14,322 nucleotides of DNA from Candidatus Curtissbacteria bacterium (GCA_016187105.1 JACPKK010000022.1:1-14322), one strand, 5' to 3'. Counted from the stretch's first letter, positions 1-5,984 are shown. Notes: generated by a model from the sequence alone, not told the origin. A program made the numbers and translations.

Positions 1-591
1 AAAGGCGGCGGCAACGTTTGGATGAGGAAAAGTGCCGTAGGGACGAAGCAGCTGATTGCCGAATAGATCGGCGTGGGCGATAGAAGGCGTGGTTGTATCA
101 AATGAGCGCTCGCCCAAAAACGACAGGCCGAGGGATTTCTGGAGAAAGAATTGGCTCATTAGGATAGCGCTTTCTATCAGAATTAGATTTTTAAAAAGGG
201 TGGCTGATTTTGCCGCGAGCCCCTTTTTGGAAAGAGTGACGGCGGAAGCGACGGCAAACAGACTAAACATGATGGTTTTGGCAACAAAAATCAGCGAGGC
301 TTCATAAGAAACGGAAAAGAGGAGCGAGTCTGCCAGAAGATAGGTATTAAAGACAATGACAACAGCAATAAAAGTCTTGAGGCTTTTGAAGATGGATTTG
401 AGCTTGGCCCGGTCGCCCCAAAAAAAGAACATCAGATACAAAATGACTGCAATGTCGGAAGCATAGATTATCAGCGCGCGATAATCGATGGGGATTCCTA
501 AGACATAGGAAAAATCGAAAAAGAAATGGCGGCCGAGCTGGATGGGGATAGCGGCTAGGGCTAGCAGGAAGAGAAGGTCAGATTTAGACAT
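1..591 (-). CDS. O-antigen ligase/polymerase-like membrane protein, 3' end outside the window
   Basis: An open frame of 197 codons runs from an ATG at 591 to the window edge without a stop, so only the N-terminal part is present. The translation begins MSKSDLLFLLALAAIP. It has hydrophobic stretches at about residues 5-18, 38-58, 72-92, 99-119 and 140-150, as expected of a polytopic inner-membrane protein. Near the end (about residues 183-192) it reads RPYGTFPHPN, a signature seen in Wzy/WaaL-type O-antigen ligase and polymerase proteins, often followed by a conserved membrane segment. Such proteins join or polymerise surface polysaccharide on the outer face of the membrane. The gene runs leftward, away from jag, behind a 122-bp repeat-rich gap. 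No Shine-Dalgarno sequence is visible. The family is a motif-based inference; the catalytic periplasmic loop would lie outside the window. Confidence 0.65.
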   Translation of the reverse strand, partial: MSKSDLLFLLALAAIPIQLGRHFFFDFSYVLGIPIDYRALIIYASDIAVILYLMFFFWGDRAKLKSIFKSLKTFIAVVIVFNTYLLADSLLFSVSYEASLIFVAKTIMFSLFAVASAVTLSKKGLAAKSATLFKNLILIESAILMSQFFLQKSLGLSFLGERSFDTTTPSIAHADLFGNQLLRPYGTFPHPNVAAAF

Positions 592-713
592 GTTCCAGTT
601 ATCGGTTCTCAGTTGTCGGTTGTCGGATAATAGTTTATCAGTTATCTGTTAACCGGTTAACTGAAAACTGGAAAACAAAAATCTGAAAACCGAAAACAGA
701 GAATTGATAACTA
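592..713. repeat. Low-complexity intergenic repeat tract between jag and the ligase-like gene
   Basis: No gene fits here. The left half is made of decayed copies of an approximately 10-bp unit resembling GTTGTCGGTT or GTTTATCAGTT. The right half consists of CTGAAAAC-type units of the opposite sense (CTGAAAACTGG, CTGAAAACCG). In the middle, 648-661 is a perfect 14-bp palindrome, GTTAACCGGTTAAC. The two halves could fold back on each other. The tract starts just upstream of the ligase-like start and ends a few bases from the jag stop, so it may hold a terminator and a promoter, but neither is clear. Confidence 0.6.
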
Positions 714-1221
714 CTATCTGGGCTTGATGATGAGATGCCTGTCTTGGCCTTCACCTTCGGAAATTGTGGTGACTTGGGGGTTATCGGTAAGGATTGTGTG
801 AATAACCCGGCGCTCGGAAGGAGAAAGGTTGTAAAGAGGCTCGGCATTGCCTGTTTGGGCGACCTTTTCGGCAAGTTCTTGCGCCATTTTGGAAAGACGA
901 TTCTCTTTTTGCCTGCGCCAGGAATCGACATCAACAAAAATTTCAAAATCTTCTTCGCCGGTTAGAGTTTTAAGACGGACGGCGAGAATAAACTGAAGGC
1001 TTTCCAAGTTTAACCCGTGCTTGCCAATAAGAAGCGACGAATCCTCGGAGGCGATATCGACAAGATATTTATTATCTTCCCTGGAAACTTCAGCGGTTGC
1101 GGAAACGCCGAGCAGTTCGATGATTTGCCTGACGTTTTCGGCTACAAAATTTTCGTCTAACGCCGAGCAGTTCGATGATTTGCCTGACGTTTTCGGCTAC
1201 AAAATTTTCGTCTAACTTCAT
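714..1221 (-). CDS. jag: Jag/KH-R3H RNA-binding protein, frame broken by a 55-bp tandem duplication
   Basis: This is a SpoIIIJ-associated (Jag/KhpB) type RNA-binding protein lying just downstream of yidC, its usual place. The natural ATG is at 1221 (MKLDENFVAEN...). The 55-bp unit at 1106-1160 is repeated exactly at 1161-1215. Because 55 is not a multiple of three, translation from this ATG leaves frame after about 21 residues and soon stops. With one copy removed the gene is 453 nt, exactly 150 codons plus stop, and reads smoothly through. It then shows a KH domain with the GKHG loop (about residues 48-51) and a C-terminal R3H domain with SPSERRVIH. No Jag_N domain is present. As written, the only usable in-frame start is a TTG at 1007, which would leave half a KH domain. 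The identity is secure. Whether the gene is dead, switchable or misassembled is open. Confidence 0.85.
1106..1215. repeat. Exact 55-bp tandem duplication inside the 5' end of jag
   Basis: Copy one is 1106-1160 and copy two is 1161-1215. They are identical base for base, abut without a spacer, and begin CGCCGAGCAG and end TTCGTCTAA. On the minus strand each copy encodes the same segment, LDENFVAENVRQIIELLG, but in different frames. The lack of any divergence means the event is recent or artificial. Confidence 0.95.
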
Positions 1222-1251
1222 ATTGGTCTAATTGGTCTTATTGGTCTAATT
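1222..1251. repeat. 9-bp tandem repeat (ATTGGTCTA), three copies plus a partial
   Basis: Units are ATTGGTCTA (1222-1230), ATTGGTCTT (1231-1239), ATTGGTCTA (1240-1248) and a partial ATT. The array fills the whole 24-bp gap between yidC and jag and runs through the yidC stop codon at 1246-1248, ending just upstream of the jag ATG. It leaves no room for a Shine-Dalgarno sequence for jag. Confidence 0.85.
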
Positions 1252-2070
1252 TGATTTCTGTAATCTTTTCGGTAAGTACTTGCTTAAAGCGCCCGGGCCG
1301 GAAATTATGTACTGCTGGATAATACCAATAACAGTGAAAGTGTTCCAATAGAGTGAAAGGCCAATCGGAAAGCCGTAGGAGAAAAAGGCGATCATAGCAG
1401 GCATAATATAGGTCATTTGCGATTGGACTTGGCTCATGGTGTCTGTCATATCTGCTTTTTTGTCATCGCTTCTTTGAACCGCATGAGGGGCAGCTTGGGG
1501 TACCATCATTTTGGATTGGATAAACTGCAGGAGGCCGGTGGCGATCGGGACAGCAAGGATTATGAACCCGGCCTCCTGCCACTGGTTTGGACTGGTTGAA
1601 AGGGATGTGCCTAAAAATGACGTGTCGGGTTTATCTGCCAGATGGAGCGCGGGAGAGTAAAGACGGCTATTGATGTTGGCCAGAAAATCGGCTTTATCAA
1701 ATTGCAAAACTTGGGAAAGAACATTGTAGAGCCCGATAAAAATCGGCAGCTGCAGGAGGAGAGGGAGGCACCCGGAGAGAGGGTTGATGCCGTGTTCTTT
1801 GTGAAGCTTAGAAATTTCCTGCTGATGGCGCATCTTGTCATGGCCATACTCGGCTTTGATTCTCTCCAGATGAGGCTTTAGGGCGGCCATTTTTTGGGCG
1901 CTTCTAAGTTGAGTAGAGGTTAAGGACCAAAGGGCAAGCCTTATCGATGTGGAAAGGAGGATAATGGCAAGCCCCAAGGCGCCGGGGATGCCTAAACTGT
2001 GCAAAAACAGGTAGAGGGCAATTAAAAGATTAAGGATGGGGTTAATCAGTAATGTTTCGAATGGATTCAT
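1246..2070 (-). CDS. yidC: YidC/Oxa1 family membrane protein insertase
   Basis: YidC inserts and folds inner-membrane proteins, alone or with SecYEG. This 274-residue version has the short form without the large periplasmic P1 domain of Gram-negative YidC. Predicted membrane segments lie at about residues 9-27, 29-50, 98-120, 168-187, 222-244 and 246-262. The basic cytoplasmic hairpin (about 52-95, LRSAQKMAALKPHLERIKAE and onward) follows the second segment. Arg44, in STSIRLALW, matches the conserved arginine of the hydrophilic substrate groove. The segment INPLSGCLPLLLQLPIFIGL is typical of the family. No lipobox cysteine is present at the N-terminus. The start is the ATG at 2070, with no evident Shine-Dalgarno sequence. 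It lies between yidD and jag, the usual order, and the three are likely co-transcribed from rpmH. Confidence 0.96.
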   Translation of the reverse strand: MNPFETLLINPILNLLIALYLFLHSLGIPGALGLAIILLSTSIRLALWSLTSTQLRSAQKMAALKPHLERIKAEYGHDKMRHQQEISKLHKEHGINPLSGCLPLLLQLPIFIGLYNVLSQVLQFDKADFLANINSRLYSPALHLADKPDTSFLGTSLSTSPNQWQEAGFIILAVPIATGLLQFIQSKMMVPQAAPHAVQRSDDKKADMTDTMSQVQSQMTYIMPAMIAFFSYGFPIGLSLYWNTFTVIGIIQQYIISGPGALSKYLPKRLQKSN

Positions 2071-2077
2071 AAAATAA

Positions 2078-2109
2078 ATTGTTAGATTGTTAAATTGTTA
2101 AATTGTTTA
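2078..2109. repeat. 8-bp tandem repeat (ATTGTTAA), four copies
   Basis: Units are ATTGTTAG (2078-2085), ATTGTTAA (2086-2093), ATTGTTAA (2094-2101) and ATTGTTTA (2102-2109). The array fills the yidC-yidD gap and its last unit contains the yidD stop codon, as the 9-bp array does at the yidC stop. Confidence 0.8.
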
Positions 2110-2316
2110 GATTGGATCATAGAGTGGGCGTTTGGAAAATGGGTGGCAGGAAAGAACCCTCTTCAGGGCAAGATAGGAACCTTTGACCCCGCCATATTTT
2201 TCGATGGCGTCTAAGGCGTACTTTGAGCACGTCGGCGTAAAGCGGCAGGTCCTGACGTTCGACCTGGTAACGCCCTGATATATAAAGAAAATAATTCTTG
2301 CTATTTTTTTAGACAT
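2107..2316 (-). CDS. yidD: YidD, membrane protein insertion efficiency factor
   Basis: A 69-residue protein with the family core [19 protein letters not shown] (Cys24, Cys30) followed by SCHPF (Cys57). YidD is a small membrane-associated protein with an N-terminal amphipathic helix, here [12 protein letters not shown] at about residues 5-16. It is thought to help YidC-dependent insertion. The length is normal for the family. It sits between rnpA and yidC, which is its conserved position. The ATG at 2316 gives the expected N-terminus; no strong ribosome binding site is visible. The only unusual point is the repeat array at its stop codon. Confidence 0.95.
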   Translation of the reverse strand: MSKKIARIIFFIYQGVTRSNVRTCRFTPTCSKYALDAIEKYGGVKGSYLALKRVLSCHPFSKRPLYDPI

Positions 2317-2357
2317 TTATATCTATTCGTCATTCTGGCAGTTCGATATAACTCACT

Positions 2358-2390
2358 GCCCTTCAACTGTCCTGAGTGTAATCAAAGGGC
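2358..2390. repeat. Hairpin repeat across the rnpA stop codon
   Basis: GCCCTT (2358-2363) pairs with AAGGGC (2385-2390) around a 21-base loop. The sequence between resembles the dispersed CCCTTCGACT...CTCAGGGC type of bacterial repeat. A related copy lies at 3138-3161, near the origin; over the 22 comparable bases the two differ at five positions, all transitions. The element contains the rnpA stop codon (2363-2365) and supplies its last coding residues. Confidence 0.65.
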
Positions 2391-2713
2391 TTGCCCAGAA
2401 TCTGCTTTCGTTTAGATTCTGGTGTCCTCGCTTCGCTCGTCCCCAGAATGACCGGGAGACGCGTCTTGAGTTCATCCTTAATTTGACTTGTCTTATATTC
2501 GGCAATATTTTTTTTAACAATAATTACTAAACCGGCGCTTCCCAGGCCCAAACTTCTTAATGCCTCTTTGAAAAGTCTTTTTATTCTGTTTCTATCGACA
2601 GCAAGTTTGGCAACCTTTTTGCTGACAACAATAGTAATCCCTGCATTTTGGGACCCCTTTTTGATTACTAAGGTAAAATCAGCGCCCCAAATTTTAGACT
2701 GTAAGGCGGGCAC
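2363..2713 (-). CDS. rnpA: Ribonuclease P protein component, short N-terminus and repeat-derived C-terminal tail
   Basis: RnpA binds the RNase P RNA and helps it trim tRNA 5' leaders. The diagnostic core is present: [10 protein letters not shown] (about 25-34) followed by RNRIKR (41-46) and LFKEALR. A GTG at 2713 is used; an in-frame stop inside rpmH (TTTTAA) prevents a longer start further upstream. The protein therefore lacks roughly the first 25 residues of ordinary RnpA, including the helix and strand with the conserved aromatic RNA-binding residue. It overlaps rpmH by 20 bp. The natural protein seems to end near LKTRLP. Residues 88-116 ([10 protein letters not shown]...KPFDYTQDS) are encoded by two hairpin-type repeats, at 2414-2452 and 2358-2390. 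The identity is firm; the start is the least certain point. Confidence 0.9.
   Translation of the reverse strand: MPALQSKIWGADFTLVIKKGSQNAGITIVVSKKVAKLAVDRNRIKRLFKEALRSLGLGSAGLVIIVKKNIAEYKTSQIKDELKTRLPVILGTSEARTPESKRKQILGKPFDYTQDS
2414..2452. repeat. Hairpin repeat within the rnpA 3' coding end
   Basis: ATTCTGG (2416-2422) pairs with CCAGAAT (2443-2449) around a loop containing CTCGCTTCGCTCG. This resembles a widely dispersed CATTCTG...AGAATG-type repeat. Partial copies of the arm lie nearby: CCAGAAT at 2395-2401 and ATTCTGG at 2332-2338. That indicates a small nest of decayed elements between rnpA and yidD. Confidence 0.6.
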
Positions 2714-2831
2714 GGTTTTTGTTTCTGCGGCGCTTTAAAACGGCTTGGCCGTCGGTTGTGCGCATTCTGACCCTAAAGCCGTGAGTTTTTGCCCTTTTTC
2801 TTTTTTTGGGTTGGTAGGTGCGTTTTGGCAT
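2694..2831 (-). CDS. rpmH: 50S ribosomal protein L34
   Basis: A 45-residue, very basic protein starting at the ATG at 2831 and ending at a TAA at 2694-2696. It begins [19 protein letters not shown], continues [19 protein letters not shown] and ends ARLTV. This is a full-length L34, a structural protein of the large ribosomal subunit that binds 23S rRNA. It heads the leftward rpmH-rnpA-yidD-yidC-jag cluster and faces dnaA across the origin-like region, an arrangement seen in many bacteria. Its last 20 bp overlap the rnpA start, so the two are probably translationally linked. No Shine-Dalgarno sequence is visible. Confidence 0.96.
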   Translation of the reverse strand: MPKRTYQPKKRKRAKTHGFRVRMRTTDGQAVLKRRRNKNRARLTV

Positions 2832-2879
2832 ATTGGGTTTTTAGATCGATAGGTTATTAGGATATAGGAATTTTGGCTA

Positions 2880-2908
2880 ATTAGCAAGATAGAAATGGAA
2901 GTTATCAA
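2880..2908 (-). promoter_or_regulatory. Possible promoter for the rpmH cluster
   Basis: On the minus strand TTGATA (2903-2908) stands 17 bp from GCTAAT (2880-2885), five of six and four of six matches to the -35 and -10 consensus. The -35 lies inside the DnaA box at 2902-2910, so DnaA could repress the cluster. The match is weak and other placements are possible. Confidence 0.25.
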
Positions 2909-2910
2909 CA
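2902..2910 (+). promoter_or_regulatory. DnaA box TTATCAACA
   Basis: One mismatch from the canonical TTATCCACA. The same nine bases recur exactly at 3023-3031 and 4585-4593, on both sides of dnaA. This suggests TTATCAACA is a preferred form in this genome. Confidence 0.6.
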
Positions 2911-3002
2911 TCTATTTTACGCCCTTGACCCCACTCATTCTTACCTTTCGCCTTTTGGGTATTATCCATACACGGCTCAAGGGGCGAATTGACGGGGTCT
3001 GC

Positions 3003-3045
3003 GCATGGAAAATTTTAGATGGTTATCAACATAAATTTTCCATGC
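3003..3045. promoter_or_regulatory. 13-bp perfect inverted repeat framing a DnaA box
   Basis: GCATGGAAAATTT (3003-3015) and AAATTTTCCATGC (3033-3045) are exact reverse complements. The 17-bp spacer contains TTATCAACA at 3023-3031. The structure could extrude as a cruciform with the box in the loop, or be a two-armed protein site. It ends one base before a perfect TTGACA hexamer. Confidence 0.7.
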
Positions 3046-3075
3046 TTGACAATTGTGGAAAAGTTTTGCCAATAT
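3046..3075 (+). promoter_or_regulatory. Possible dnaA promoter with an internal DnaA box
   Basis: TTGACA (3046-3051) is a perfect -35 hexamer. Eighteen bases later comes CAATAT (3070-3075), a poor -10. A DnaA-box-like TGTGGAAAA (3054-3062) lies in the spacer, so DnaA could block its own transcription, as is common for dnaA. The leader to the GTG at 3198 would be about 115 bases. Confidence 0.35.
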
Positions 3076-3091
3076 GGATTGGCGAGCATAA

Positions 3092-3109
3092 ATCCGCCAG
3101 TTGGCGGAT
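3092..3109. repeat. 8-bp perfect inverted repeat in the dnaA leader
   Basis: ATCCGCCA (3092-3099) and TGGCGGAT (3102-3109) are separated by two bases. Such a tight hairpin in the dnaA leader could affect transcription or be a dispersed repeat; there is no T-run to make it a terminator. Confidence 0.55.
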
Positions 3110-3137
3110 GATCCTTCAGCCAGATCTTCCTGCTTGC

Positions 3138-3161
3138 AGCCCTTCGACTACGCTCGGGGCT
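3138..3161. repeat. Hairpin repeat of the CCCTTCGACT type in the dnaA leader
   Basis: AGCCC (3138-3142) pairs with GGGCT (3157-3161) around CTTCGACTACGCTCG-like sequence. It is related to the element over the rnpA stop codon (2358-2390). A short palindrome, GGCTATAGCC, follows at 3158-3167. Confidence 0.55.
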
Positions 3162-3197
3162 ATAGCCTGCACAATACTTTAAAGAAAGGTACTTTAC

Positions 3198-4550
3198 GTG
3201 TCAGGCCAAAAAATCTGGAACAATATTCTTTGCGACATCAAAACCAAGGTTTCAACATCAACCTTTAAGACGTGGTTTGCCGGCACTTTTGTCTTGGACT
3301 TAACAAATGAAGAGGGCAAGGACATTTTGGTTATTGGCGTAAGGAACAATTTTATCAAGGAGCAGATAGAAACGCGCTGGAAAGAAGAGGTTTTAAAAAC
3401 AGCCGTAAGGCAAGGGCAAAAAACCCTGACGGTTGTTTTTGTTGTCGGGCAAAAAGAAAAAAAGGAGGCTTCTGGCGCCGAGCCTTTGTTTTCGGGGAAG
3501 CCGCTTGATTATTTTAGCAAATCCAAAAGCCCGGAATCACTAAACCACGGCCATGTATTTGAAAACTTTGTCGTCGGGTTTTCCAACAATTTGGCTTATT
3601 TGGCGGCGACCCAAGTAGCCGTCAGCCTCGGTTCTCTTTATAACCCACTTCTTTTCTTCGGACCAACGGGTGTCGGCAAAACCCATCTTCTTCAAGCAAT
3701 CGGTAACGAAGTTCTGGCAAAAACGCTTAACGCAAAAGTTTTATATGTTTCGGCCGAAAGATTTACAAACGATTACATTGAATCCCTTAGAAACAAAACC
3801 CAGCAGGCCTTCCGGGCTAAATACCGCGGAGTTGATTTGCTTTTAGTTGATGACGTGCAGTTTTTGGCAGGCAAAGAAAGTACGCAGGACGAGTTCTTTT
3901 ACACTTTCAATGAACTTTATCTTTCAGGCAGGCAGATGGTTTTTGCAGCCGACCGCCACCCACGGGAGATTGCCCGGCTGAAAGAGAGGCTCGTTTCAAG
4001 GTTTGCGGGCGGAATGGCGGCGGCTATTAGCTACCCGGACGTGGAGATGAAAACGGCAATTATCGGCGTAAAGTGTAAAGAGAGAGGCGTATTTTTGGAC
4101 AGCGAAACGATAGGCTATCTTGCCGAAAGCAGCCGGGGAGGGGCCAGGGAGCTTGAAGGCGTTTTGATTTCGGTCTTGGCCTTGGCAAAACTCTCGGGCG
4201 GTAAAGTTGATATCGAGAAGGTAAAGGCGACAGTGGAGCGCAGTATGCCTCAAAACCTCCCGAGGCCGACAGCGGGGAAAATTATGGAAGTTGTTAGCCG
4301 ACATTTTAGGGTTTCGAGCGGGGACTTGTGCGGGCCTTCAAGAAAATCCAGGTTGGTTGAGGCAAGGCAAACCTTAATGTACCTTTTGCGAAAGCAATTG
4401 GGGTTGCCGCTTGAGGAGATTGGCGGCCTTTTGGGCGGGCGCGACCACTCTACAATTATCTATGGAATTGAGAAAGTGGAGGCGGCTTGCCTAAATCAAA
4501 ATAAAAACGACGAAATATTAAGGCTCTTGACGCTTTCCTCGGCCAACTGA
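3198..4550 (+). CDS. dnaA: Chromosomal replication initiator protein DnaA
   Basis: DnaA binds DnaA boxes at the origin, oligomerises with ATP, melts the DNA and recruits the helicase. The 450-residue protein has all family parts: N-terminal domain I (about 1-85, starting SGQKIWNNILCDIKTKVS), a short linker, the AAA+ domain with Walker A GPTGVGKT (155-162) and Walker B LLLVDDVQFL (Asp218, Asp219), and C-terminal domain IV with the DNA-binding signature GRDHSTI followed by IYGIEKVE. The start is a GTG at 3198, preceded by AAAGGT at 3185-3190, one of the few good Shine-Dalgarno sequences in the window. The stop is TGA, showing that TGA is not recoded. The gene lies between two DnaA-box regions, the usual bipartite layout, and is divergent from rpmH. 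Confidence 0.98.
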   Translation: MSGQKIWNNILCDIKTKVSTSTFKTWFAGTFVLDLTNEEGKDILVIGVRNNFIKEQIETRWKEEVLKTAVRQGQKTLTVVFVVGQKEKKEASGAEPLFSGKPLDYFSKSKSPESLNHGHVFENFVVGFSNNLAYLAATQVAVSLGSLYNPLLFFGPTGVGKTHLLQAIGNEVLAKTLNAKVLYVSAERFTNDYIESLRNKTQQAFRAKYRGVDLLLVDDVQFLAGKESTQDEFFYTFNELYLSGRQMVFAADRHPREIARLKERLVSRFAGGMAAAISYPDVEMKTAIIGVKCKERGVFLDSETIGYLAESSRGGARELEGVLISVLALAKLSGGKVDIEKVKATVERSMPQNLPRPTAGKIMEVVSRHFRVSSGDLCGPSRKSRLVEARQTLMYLLRKQLGLPLEEIGGLLGGRDHSTIIYGIEKVEAACLNQNKNDEILRLLTLSSAN

Positions 4551-4761
4551 TTTTCTTAAAAAATTCTTCACAATATCTTAAAAGTTATCAACAAAGTTTG
4601 GTCTGTTTTAAACATTTTTTCCCTAGCTTTGAACATTGTTTTAAACTCCCCCCTAGCCTTGCCTTGAGGGAGGGTTTAAACTTAACAACATTTATAATAC
4701 TGTTACTACTTTTTAAAGTATTTAAGCTTAATTATTTTTTGGGCCGGAGAATGTGGATATC
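4551..4761. other. dnaA-dnaN intergenic region: second DnaA-box and AT-rich region
   Basis: No gene is supported here. It contains an exact TTATCAACA at 4585-4593 and TGTGGATAT at 4752-4760, one mismatch from a reverse-strand DnaA box. An imperfect inverted repeat spans 4640-4681, with TTTAAAC and GTTTAAA arms and C-rich and G-rich inner parts; it may end dnaA transcription but has no T-run. Positions 4682-4740 are strongly AT-rich (runs such as TTTATAATACTG and AAGCTTAATTATTTTTT) and are the best candidate in the window for a DNA unwinding element. The function is inferred from position and composition. Confidence 0.5.
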
Positions 4762-4790
4762 TAGACATAGAATGTTTGGAAGATTATAAT
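4762..4790 (+). promoter_or_regulatory. Promoter for dnaN
   Basis: TAGACA (4762-4767, five of six matches to the -35) is followed after exactly 17 bp by a perfect TATAAT (4785-4790). Transcription would start near 4797, giving a leader of about 36 bases to the dnaN ATG. The DnaA-box-like TGTGGATAT at 4752-4760 abuts the -35, so DnaA may regulate it. This is the clearest promoter in the window. Confidence 0.7.
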
Positions 4791-4832
4791 TCTTTTTGTT
4801 TTACCACAAGCCTTTAGTCTGCCCCCAAGAAT

Positions 4833-5984
4833 ATGAAATTTATAGTCCCACAACAAGATTTTGCGAAGGCGCTTCTTTTGGCCGGCAAGTCTTTAATGCC
4901 TCGGGCAAACCTGCCGATCCTTTCAAATCTTTTAGTGAATGCTACAAAGAATAAGGTTGAGATTGTTTCTACGAATCTGGAAACGGCAACCAAGATAGTG
5001 ATTCCGGGGAGGGTAGAAGTCGAGGGCAAGGTAACGCTTGCCGGCAAAACACTTGGAGAATTCGTAGCACAACTGCCGCAAGAGCAGGAGATAACTTTTG
5101 AAAAACTGGGCGAGGAGGTACAGGTTTTGACAAAAGGGTATAAGGCGCGGCTGGCAACCATCGCGGCAGAGGAATTCCCGGCAATCCCAGTTATTTCCGG
5201 CGGCCACAAAATAAAGATTGGGGCGGCGGATTTTGCCAGGGCCGCCACTCGGGTGGCTTTTGCGGCAGCACAAGACGAGGGCCGGCCAATTTTAACCGGA
5301 GTTTTATGTGAATTTAGCGGCGGGGGACTAGCGGTGGTGGCGACAGACGGCTATAGATTGAGTTTTGACGAGATCAAAGTTTTGGAAGCGCCTAAAGAAA
5401 CAATAAAGATTGTGGTGCCGGCAAGGGCGATAGCCGAGGTAGCTAAGACGCTGTTTGAGATGGGGGAAGAGATAAAGGAAAAGGCGGTTGATATCGTAAT
5501 CGCCGAAGGGCTTAACCAGATGAGTTTTAAGATCGATGACTTGGAATTTACTTCCAGGTTAATTGAGGGAGAGTTCCCTAACTGGCAGAAAGTGATCCCA
5601 ACAAGTTTTGTAAGCCGGGCCAGGGTCAACAAGGAAGAATTCACCAGGATTGTGCGAATTGCCTCGATTTTTGCCCGGGATTCCGGAAGTATTTTACGCT
5701 TAAAATTTGCCAGTGGAGATGCGGGAGCCAAAAAACAGACCGTTAATGTTTCGGCGGGGAGCGGGCAAGTCGGGTCTGGTGATGCGCAGATGGAGGTTGA
5801 AATGGTTGGGCCGGGGGGAGAAATTGCTTTTAACTACCGGTACCTTCTCGAGGCGCTGGGGGTTATTGAAGAAGAAGATGTGAACTTTGAGATGGTGGAA
5901 AGCTTAAACCCGGGCCGGCTGACCGGAGCCGGAGGGAGCGAGAAATTTTTCCATATCATAATGCCGGTGCGGTTACAAACGTAA
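4833..5984 (+). CDS. dnaN: DNA polymerase III subunit beta (sliding clamp)
   Basis: DnaN forms a ring dimer around DNA that tethers the replicative polymerase. The 383-residue protein has the normal length and three repeated clamp domains. It begins MKFIVPQQDFAKALLLAGKS, has the NLPILSNLL segment of domain I, and the typical TDGYRLS motif in the middle (domain II). It ends EKFFHIIMPVRLQT, matching the conserved C-terminal MPVRL that helps form the protein-binding pocket. The start is the ATG at 4833, with a weak AAGA just upstream. It follows dnaA in the usual order but has its own promoter. recF and gyrB, often found next, are not in the window. A 7-bp tandem array starts ten bases after the stop. 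Confidence 0.97.
   Translation: MKFIVPQQDFAKALLLAGKSLMPRANLPILSNLLVNATKNKVEIVSTNLETATKIVIPGRVEVEGKVTLAGKTLGEFVAQLPQEQEITFEKLGEEVQVLTKGYKARLATIAAEEFPAIPVISGGHKIKIGAADFARAATRVAFAAAQDEGRPILTGVLCEFSGGGLAVVATDGYRLSFDEIKVLEAPKETIKIVVPARAIAEVAKTLFEMGEEIKEKAVDIVIAEGLNQMSFKIDDLEFTSRLIEGEFPNWQKVIPTSFVSRARVNKEEFTRIVRIASIFARDSGSILRLKFASGDAGAKKQTVNVSAGSGQVGSGDAQMEVEMVGPGGEIAFNYRYLLEALGVIEEEDVNFEMVESLNPGRLTGAGGSEKFFHIIMPVRLQT

Larger units (their letters stand above)
2832..3197. other. Origin-like region between rpmH and dnaA
   Basis: No gene is supported in these 366 bp. The 95-codon open frame across it has no family resemblance and is made of origin elements. The region holds TTATCAACA at 2902-2910 and 3023-3031, TTATCCATA at 2962-2970 (one mismatch to TTATCCACA) and TGTGGAAAA at 3054-3062, all DnaA-box-like. 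The left end is AT-rich, with TAG at 2842, 2850, 2858, 2865, 2882 and 2890 leading up to the first box. That pattern loosely recalls DnaA-trio elements but is not contiguous. The position between divergent rpmH and dnaA is a classic oriC location. The role as origin is inferred. Confidence 0.65.

Noticed and set aside
714..1007. 97-residue Jag starting at the TTG at 1007 as the real gene
   Set aside because: It would cut the KH domain in half, while removing one 55-bp copy gives a complete gene from a natural ATG.
2895..3182. 95-codon plus-strand open frame upstream of dnaA
   Set aside because: It is built from DnaA boxes, the 13-bp inverted repeat and hairpin repeats, has no family features, and lies in the usual origin position.
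4640..4681. Rho-independent terminator after dnaA
   Set aside because: The stem is imperfect and no T-run follows; kept only as an imperfect inverted repeat.
4598..4789. 63-codon plus-strand open frame between dnaA and dnaN
   Set aside because: Low-complexity AT-rich sequence that contains the inverted repeat and the dnaN promoter; no ribosome binding site or recognisable domain.
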